Source: Armatimonadota bacterium (lineage in GTDB: Bacteria > Armatimonadota > Zipacnadia > JAUWAU01). From it: DNA of 64,000 nucleotides. The stretch is from contig JAUWAU010000010.1 in NCBI GenBank assembly GCA_030601885.1, positions 124,001-188,000 of the forward strand. Direction: 5' to 3'. The stretch's first letter is position 1; every line of letters starts with the position of its first letter. Made by a program: the position numbers and the translations under genes. Below the pieces are notes generated by a model. The model was not told the DNA's origin. It was given only the letters and a program-made list of their open reading frames with translations, and did no database searches. Below, in pieces: positions 59,773 to 64,000 of the stretch.

Positions 59773-61188
59773 TCACCCCGCAGCCTCGGGCGATGGAATC
59801 GGGAAGTCCGGCGAATCCACGCGCGCGGTCTTGAAGAGCTCTTCGGCCTCGGCCGCGATGTGCGGGTGCTGATCGGCCACGTTCCTCTTCTCCCCCACGT
59901 CGCGGGAGAGCTCGTAGAGCTCCACCGGCTTGTCCAGATGCAGGCGCACAGCCTTCCAGTCGCCCATCCGCACCGCCTGCTTGAACGCCCTGCCGTGTAT
60001 GAACTCCCAGTACAGGTAGTCGTGGGACCGCTGCGGCTGGCTGAGAATGGCAGGCAGCATCGAGATGCCGTCAATGTCCGACGGCGCGGTGGCGCCGGCG
60101 AGCTCGGCAGCCGTCGGCAGGAAGCCCCAGAAGGCCCAGGGCTCGGCGCTCGTCGTGCCGGGCCGCGTCTTGCCCGGCCACCGCACTATCATGGGAACGC
60201 GAATGCCACCCTCGTACAGGTCGCGCTTGTAGCCGCGAAGCGGGCCCCAGCTATTGAAGAACGCCGGATCTGCGCCGCCCTCCTTGTGGGGGCCGTTGTC
60301 GCTGGTGAAGAACACGATGGTGTTCTCATCGATGCCCAGTTCGTTGAGCAGCGCCAGGATTCGGCCGACGTCCCGGTCCAGCCGACTGATCATCGCCGCG
60401 TGGTTCTTTTGGGGCTGCGGCCACGGCTCGTCGGAGTAGGGCGCATCGCTGGGTATCTCCATGCCATTGCCCGTCTCCCTACCCAGCTCGTTGTTGGCAT
60501 GGGGGATGGTGTACGCCAGGTACAGGAAGAAGGGGCCATCCTGGTGCCGACGGATGAAGTCCCGGGCCTCGCGAGTGAACAGATTGTGCGAGTATGTCCC
60601 CTTCTTGCCGTCCGAGTTCCCCTCGAGCACGTACTGCTCTTCGTTCTTCCAGAGATACTCCGGGAAGTAGTTGTGCGCGTGCTTTTGGTTGAGGTATCCG
60701 AACCACTCATCGAAGCCCTTTCGGTTGGGGATGCCCGTCGTGTCGGGCTCGCCCAGCCCCCACTTGCCCACGATGCCGGTGCTGTAGCCGGCGGCTTTCA
60801 GGATCTCCGCGATGGTAACGTCCTGCGGATGCGGCCGCAAGGGGATGCGCGCGTTGGACCGAACGCGCGCATGGCCGGTGTGGAGGCCAGTCATGAGGGA
60901 GCAGCGCGACGGCGCGCAGACGGTGTGGCCGGAGTAGCAGTCGGTGAAGCGCACGCCCTCGGTGGCCATACGATCGATGCTCGGGGTCTGAATCATCTTC
61001 TGGCCGTAGCACCCGAGGTCGCCGTAGCCGAGGTCATCGGCAAGGATGAAGATGATGTTGGGTCGTTTCACGGAAGCGTCTCCTTGGGCTCGGGATCTGG
61101 CCCCGGGGGCCGACAGCGCGGCTGCGCTCCCGATGGCCGCCGAGGCCACGCTCTTGAGGGCCTCCCGACGCGTCATTCGTGCTTTCAT
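59773..61188 (-). CDS. Tat-exported sulfatase (Cys91-type)
   Basis: 471 residues from the ATG at 61188 (GGGGGG 8 nt upstream). A Tat signal (MTRREALKSVASAAIGSAAA) leads to NIIFILADDLGYGDLGCYGQ. The formylglycine motif C-A-P-S-R is at Cys91 and, unlike the others, is followed by CSLMTGLHTG. IVGKWGLGEPDTTGIP has Gly where most sulfatases have His after the Lys-Trp pair, a possible difference in the active site. FFTSDNGPHKEGGADPAFFN carries the second metal Asp/Asn. The rest resembles N-acetylgalactosamine-6-sulfatase-like enzymes. Cotranscribed with the ATC hydrolase-like gene and lying amid cytosolic small-molecule enzymes. Confidence 0.92.
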   Translation of the reverse strand: MKARMTRREALKSVASAAIGSAAALSAPGARSRAQGDASVKRPNIIFILADDLGYGDLGCYGQKMIQTPSIDRMATEGVRFTDCYSGHTVCAPSRCSLMTGLHTGHARVRSNARIPLRPHPQDVTIAEILKAAGYSTGIVGKWGLGEPDTTGIPNRKGFDEWFGYLNQKHAHNYFPEYLWKNEEQYVLEGNSDGKKGTYSHNLFTREARDFIRRHQDGPFFLYLAYTIPHANNELGRETGNGMEIPSDAPYSDEPWPQPQKNHAAMISRLDRDVGRILALLNELGIDENTIVFFTSDNGPHKEGGADPAFFNSWGPLRGYKRDLYEGGIRVPMIVRWPGKTRPGTTSAEPWAFWGFLPTAAELAGATAPSDIDGISMLPAILSQPQRSHDYLYWEFIHGRAFKQAVRMGDWKAVRLHLDKPVELYELSRDVGEKRNVADQHPHIAAEAEELFKTARVDSPDFPIPSPEAAG

Positions 61189-61377
61189 GATATGGTCCCC
61201 CCGGTTGCGCCGCTTCGGCAACGAGTTACTCCGCATCCTTTTCGCTCGTGGATCGCCTAAAACCTGTTGCCCGTCGATCGCGGCCTTCGCCCCTCGCCGC
61301 TGACCGAGATGCAATGCGGCCCTGATTCGTTGTGTGGGGGAGTGCGGCCGGCGCGAGCTGACCGGTGCGGGAGGGCC

Positions 61378-62337
61378 TCAGAGCGACTCGATAATCCGCC
61401 CGAGAAGGCCCAGTCCCTCCCGTTCCGCCGCTGCAGCCTCGCGCACGAGAGCTGCGCCCTCTGCACTGCTCACTTTGTCGCCCTCAGCATCTCCCTCTGG
61501 CGTCCGGAAGGGATGGAGATCCGACAGTTGCTTCAGCTTCGAGCGTACGATGGAATACTCGGCAATGGCGTCATCAAAGAGAGAATCGCACCTGCCGGCG
61601 AGCCGTTCTCCGGCCTCCTTGAGGAAGGCGACGGCGTGACCGCGGCACTCGGCCCACACGGCGGCATTATAGCCGTGGCCAAACCGCGTCGCCGTGCCGC
61701 GCTCGAGCGCGTTTGCCCACCGATCGAAACCCTCTGGGCCGGACCGGTACTCGGGAAAGATCCACTTCTTGGGGCTGTCGGCGTGCTCGAGGGCGAACGT
61801 GAACGCGTCCTTGACTACCTTCTCCTCGGGCGCGGGTTCGCCGGGATGCACGCTGTAGATCTCCAGGATGCCGATGCCTGAGTCGCCCACCTTCTGCCAT
61901 GGCACAGGCCCGTCTCCGTCATCGCAGCCGGGGCCCGAGTAGTGGTAACCGACATCGTCGTAGCCGTGAATCGTGTAGAACTCCGGAACGCCAAGCTCCC
62001 AGCCGTAGCACGGGATGTCCCGGTCAATGCTCGCCCGCACGTATCCCCATGCGGCTGCCTGCTGTGCGGCGAAGTCAGGGTCTCGCTTGCGGGCGAACAT
62101 GCCGCCAACTCTATAGCCGAGATTCCGAGCAAGCCGGCCGAGCATTCCCGTATTCCACGCCGTCGGGCCGCTCGGGCATACAACGTCGTGGATGTTGATG
62201 ACGAACGCGTGACCGGTGCCGCCGAACAGCCAGTCCCACGAGACGTCCACGTCGAGACATTCCAGGCAGCCCTTCACACAGCCAAGATGCGAGACCCATC
62301 TCGGCCGCCAGCGCAATCCCTCAATCTGCTTCTTCAT
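61378..62337 (-). CDS. BtrH_N-like cysteine hydrolase or transferase
   Basis: 319 residues from the ATG at 62337, one base after the methyltransferase stop (TAG-A-ATG), so the two are coupled. The N terminus WVSHLGCVKGCLECLDVDVS and the following WLFGGTGHAFVINIHDVV fit the C39-peptidase-like fold of BtrH N-terminal domains, with Cys near residue 19 as nucleophile and a His/Asp later (TIHGYDDVGYHYSGPG). The middle has SGIGILEIYSVHPGEPAPEE, and the C-terminal 130 residues are helical (HADSPKKWIFPEYRSGP, FGHGYNAAVWAECRGHAVAF). BtrH itself transfers an acyl group in butirosin synthesis; this relative is not characterised. Identification is moderate. Confidence 0.5.
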   Translation of the reverse strand: MKKQIEGLRWRPRWVSHLGCVKGCLECLDVDVSWDWLFGGTGHAFVINIHDVVCPSGPTAWNTGMLGRLARNLGYRVGGMFARKRDPDFAAQQAAAWGYVRASIDRDIPCYGWELGVPEFYTIHGYDDVGYHYSGPGCDDGDGPVPWQKVGDSGIGILEIYSVHPGEPAPEEKVVKDAFTFALEHADSPKKWIFPEYRSGPEGFDRWANALERGTATRFGHGYNAAVWAECRGHAVAFLKEAGERLAGRCDSLFDDAIAEYSIVRSKLKQLSDLHPFRTPEGDAEGDKVSSAEGAALVREAAAAEREGLGLLGRIIESL

Positions 62338-62338
62338 T

Positions 62339-63142
62339 CTACGTCCCGTCCTTTGCGCCCGCCAACTCAGGAGAGGCGTTTGGCGCGATAGCGGAGATGA
62401 TGACATACCAGTGATTGATATATGGCTCCCCATTCACGTCCCTCAAGCTCAAGGCCTGCCTGTGCCCGTCACTGAGCCGCTGGAGAACCTCGTGAATGCT
62501 CTGCACATTCTCCCATGAAACGCCTTCCGTCAAAGAGCTGAGAGGGCGGTGTCTTATGTAGGGCTCGACCCGCTCGGTGGAAAAGCCCAGTCGTTCGAGC
62601 ATCTGTCGCCATTCGCTCGCGCGGTACTGGCGGACGTGGGACTCGTCGTGATACCGATCGAGTTCGTTCATGCAGGCATCGACGAAGTCATCCTCGGGGA
62701 CGCTGCGGTCGTCTATCACGAGTCTGCCGCCGACGCGCAGCGCCCGCTTCATCTCTCGCAATGCCCGGATGATGTCGGAGAAGTGGTGGGCCGCCCGCCG
62801 GCATGTGATCAGATCGAAGGTCTCGTCAGGGAACGGCAGGGCGTGCACGTCGGCAGCGCCGAAATGGACGTTCGCTATCGAACGCTCGCACTGGAGACGT
62901 TCGGCCTCTGCCAGCATTTCCCGCGTTAGATCTACGGCGATGACGTGGGAGACGTGTGGCGCCACCGCGAATGCCGTGTGGCCGGGTCCGGTCCCGATGT
63001 CCAGCGCGGTCCAATGCCGCTTGGGACGGGAAAGCTCGACGACTCGGGCGAGAACTTGCGGATCGGTGTGCGCGGCACTCGTCGTGTAGCGTGGCGCGCG
63101 CGCGCCGAAGATTCTCTTCGCTGCCTCTTCGGGTGTCTTCAC
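62339..63142 (-). CDS. Class I SAM-dependent methyltransferase (UbiE-like)
   Basis: 267 residues from a GTG with only a weak ribosome site. The Rossmann methyltransferase motifs are complete: motif I TALDIGTGPGHTAFAVA, motif II HVIAVDLTREMLAEA, motif III VHFGAADVHALPFPDETFDL, and motif IV ALREMKRALRVGGRLVIDDR. AAHHFSD is typical of the UbiE/COQ5 and arsenite methyltransferase neighbours. The substrate is unknown. Downstream coupling with the BtrH-like gene and the position after the MazG-like gene suggest a small modification or detoxification operon. Confidence 0.87.
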   Translation of the reverse strand: MKTPEEAAKRIFGARAPRYTTSAAHTDPQVLARVVELSRPKRHWTALDIGTGPGHTAFAVAPHVSHVIAVDLTREMLAEAERLQCERSIANVHFGAADVHALPFPDETFDLITCRRAAHHFSDIIRALREMKRALRVGGRLVIDDRSVPEDDFVDACMNELDRYHDESHVRQYRASEWRQMLERLGFSTERVEPYIRHRPLSSLTEGVSWENVQSIHEVLQRLSDGHRQALSLRDVNGEPYINHWYVIISAIAPNASPELAGAKDGT

Positions 63143-63189
63143 TGAAGACCTGCTGCCCTCGTCAGGAGACGTAGGCTGGCGCTTACGCT

Positions 63190-63573
63190 CTATTGGTTTT
63201 CCTGATCCGCGTAATGCGTGTACTTGTGGGGCTTGCCGCGGACCGTGTCGGCCGGGTATTTCTCGGCGGACAATCTCATCTTGTCCTCGATTGCGGCCGC
63301 GAGGTCGATCTCGGTCACGTCGGCGAGGCGAATGATGAAGGACGCGGCGTCCGCCAGTTCATGGGCCAGGCTCCGGCGGACGCTCTCGTCTCGCAGGCGA
63401 TTCGCGATCTCCTCGCTCGTCTGAAAGCGGAAGTGTTCCAGGATCTCGCCGATCTCAATCGAGAGAGCGACGCCCAGGTCCTTGGGGTTGTGGAATTGCT
63501 CCCAATCGCGCTCACGGGCGAAGGCGCGAAGGGCGTCCTTGACTTCGCCGAAGGTGGTGGTCGCGTCAGTCAC
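63190..63573 (-). CDS. MazG-like nucleotide pyrophosphohydrolase
   Basis: 127 residues starting at a GTG that overlaps the stop of the upstream methyltransferase (GTGA at 63573-63570). The MazG/RS21-C6 fold is shown by EIGEILEHF at the first metal helix (Glu-x-x-Glu) and ELADAASFIIRLAD at the second (Glu-x-x-Asp), with a closing KMRLSAEKYPADTVRGKPHK segment typical of dCTP-pyrophosphatase-like members. It hydrolyses NTPs or modified nucleotides to monophosphates and acts in the cytosol as a nucleotide sanitation enzyme. It is unlinked to any toxin here. Confidence 0.88.
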   Translation of the reverse strand: MTDATTTFGEVKDALRAFARERDWEQFHNPKDLGVALSIEIGEILEHFRFQTSEEIANRLRDESVRRSLAHELADAASFIIRLADVTEIDLAAAIEDKMRLSAEKYPADTVRGKPHKYTHYADQENQ

Positions 63574-64000
63574 TCCGATGTCCCCCCGGATGAGCGCTGT
63601 GCTCGCTGCATTTCCAGCAGGTAGACCCGCTCGCGCGCGCCCAGTACCCTCCCAACTCGCGTGACATATCGGTCGCTGACGATGTCGAGGCCGTGGTCCG
63701 CCGCGAGTTGTCGCACGCGCGTCAGGCTGCCGTGGCCGGTCAACTCCGATATGTTCGAATACAGGAGCAGAATCCTTCCCCCATCTGCCAGATAATCACC
63801 CACGCGGGCCATGAAGCCGGTGATCACGCGGAAGCCCTCGTCATAAATGGCCGCGTCATAGAGCGTCTTTGGCTTGCCGTAGACCCATGGCGCGTTGAAG
63901 ATGATGACGTCGAACAGCTCGCCCTCGACCCTGTCAAACAGATCGGCCGGACCGCGCACCTCCACTCGGTCGGCCATGCCCAGCCGCTCAACGTTGAGCT
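63570..64000 (-). CDS. Partial class I SAM-dependent methyltransferase (PrmC/small-domain type)
   Basis: The frame continues past the right edge; 143 codons are seen and reading begins LNVERLGMADRVEVRGPADLFD. The catalytic motif is FNAPWVYGKP, an NAPW variant of the NPPY motif of N-methyltransferases acting on amino groups (PrmC, RsmC, TrmN6-type). A YLADGGRILLLYSNISELTG segment and a MTase-type C-terminal strand (RYVTRVGRVLGARERVYLLE) complete it. The stop overlaps the MazG-like start, so the pair are coupled. The full domain must be completed outside the window. Confidence 0.75.
   Translation of the reverse strand, partial: LNVERLGMADRVEVRGPADLFDRVEGELFDVIIFNAPWVYGKPKTLYDAAIYDEGFRVITGFMARVGDYLADGGRILLLYSNISELTGHGSLTRVRQLAADHGLDIVSDRYVTRVGRVLGARERVYLLEMQRAQRSSGGTSE

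Noticed and set aside
1-64000. CRISPR array or phage genes
   Set aside because: No regularly spaced repeats with unique spacers were seen and no capsid, terminase, integrase or Cas motifs occur in the translations.

Overview
The window is 64 kb of GC-rich bacterial chromosome with no rRNA, phage module, CRISPR array or transposase gene. Strong GGAGG-type ribosome sites, several textbook sigma-70 promoters and a gene set dominated by Tat- or Sec-exported sulfatases, polysaccharide-active enzymes and very long multidomain beta-rich secreted proteins point to an uncultured polysaccharide degrader of the Planctomycetota/Lentisphaerota/Armatimonadota type. The lineage is inferred from gene content only.

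Layout. 0-15.5 kb: secreted multidomain proteins (a CBM9/beta-propeller/FN3 protein; a CBM9/alpha-toroid/CARDB protein), a Tat-exported FAD oxidoreductase, a TPR protein behind a consensus promoter, and two tandem amidohydrolases. 15.6 kb: tRNA-Asp with its own promoter. 16-22 kb: a DegT/StrS aminotransferase, a sulfatase remnant and a 1,467-residue beta-galactosidase-like protein. 22.2-31 kb (+): DUF4838 protein, ceramidase-like hydrolase, CBM protein, heparinase II/III-like lyase and sugar isomerase-like protein. 31.4-40.9 kb (+): a compact run of LamG/DUF1080 protein, sulfatase, GH16, PhoD-like protein, sulfatase, sulfatase, read here as a locus for a sulfated polysaccharide.

41-47.4 kb breaks the catabolic theme. 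It holds an M14 carboxypeptidase and then an accessory block bounded by direct repeats: a Panacea-type antitoxin with a RelE-like toxin, a 25-bp perfect hairpin, a promoter with a short terminated transcript, a truncated NYN gene, and just outside it a GTGA-coupled ATPase (DUF3696) + PIN nuclease pair that looks like a defence module.

47.4-56.5 kb returns to catabolism: clan GH-A hydrolase plus sulfatase, Gfo/Idh oxidoreductase, a second ceramidase-like gene and a cytosolic sulfatase-fold enzyme with Thr where sulfatases have Cys/Ser. 57-64 kb (-) is a run of MDR dehydrogenase, LsrF-type aldolase/thiolase, ATC hydrolase-like protein, sulfatase, BtrH-like protein, methyltransferase, MazG-like pyrophosphohydrolase and a partial second methyltransferase.

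Working model (inference): exported sulfatases remove sulfate esters, GH16, the GH-A enzymes and the lyase cut the backbone, and the oxidoreductases, isomerase, amidohydrolases, dehydrogenase and LsrF-like enzyme handle the resulting sugars. No transporter and no formylglycine-generating enzyme lies in the window, so import and sulfatase maturation must be encoded elsewhere. Intergenic gaps are seeded with at least six families of short palindromes, one of which supplies the stop codons of adjoining genes.
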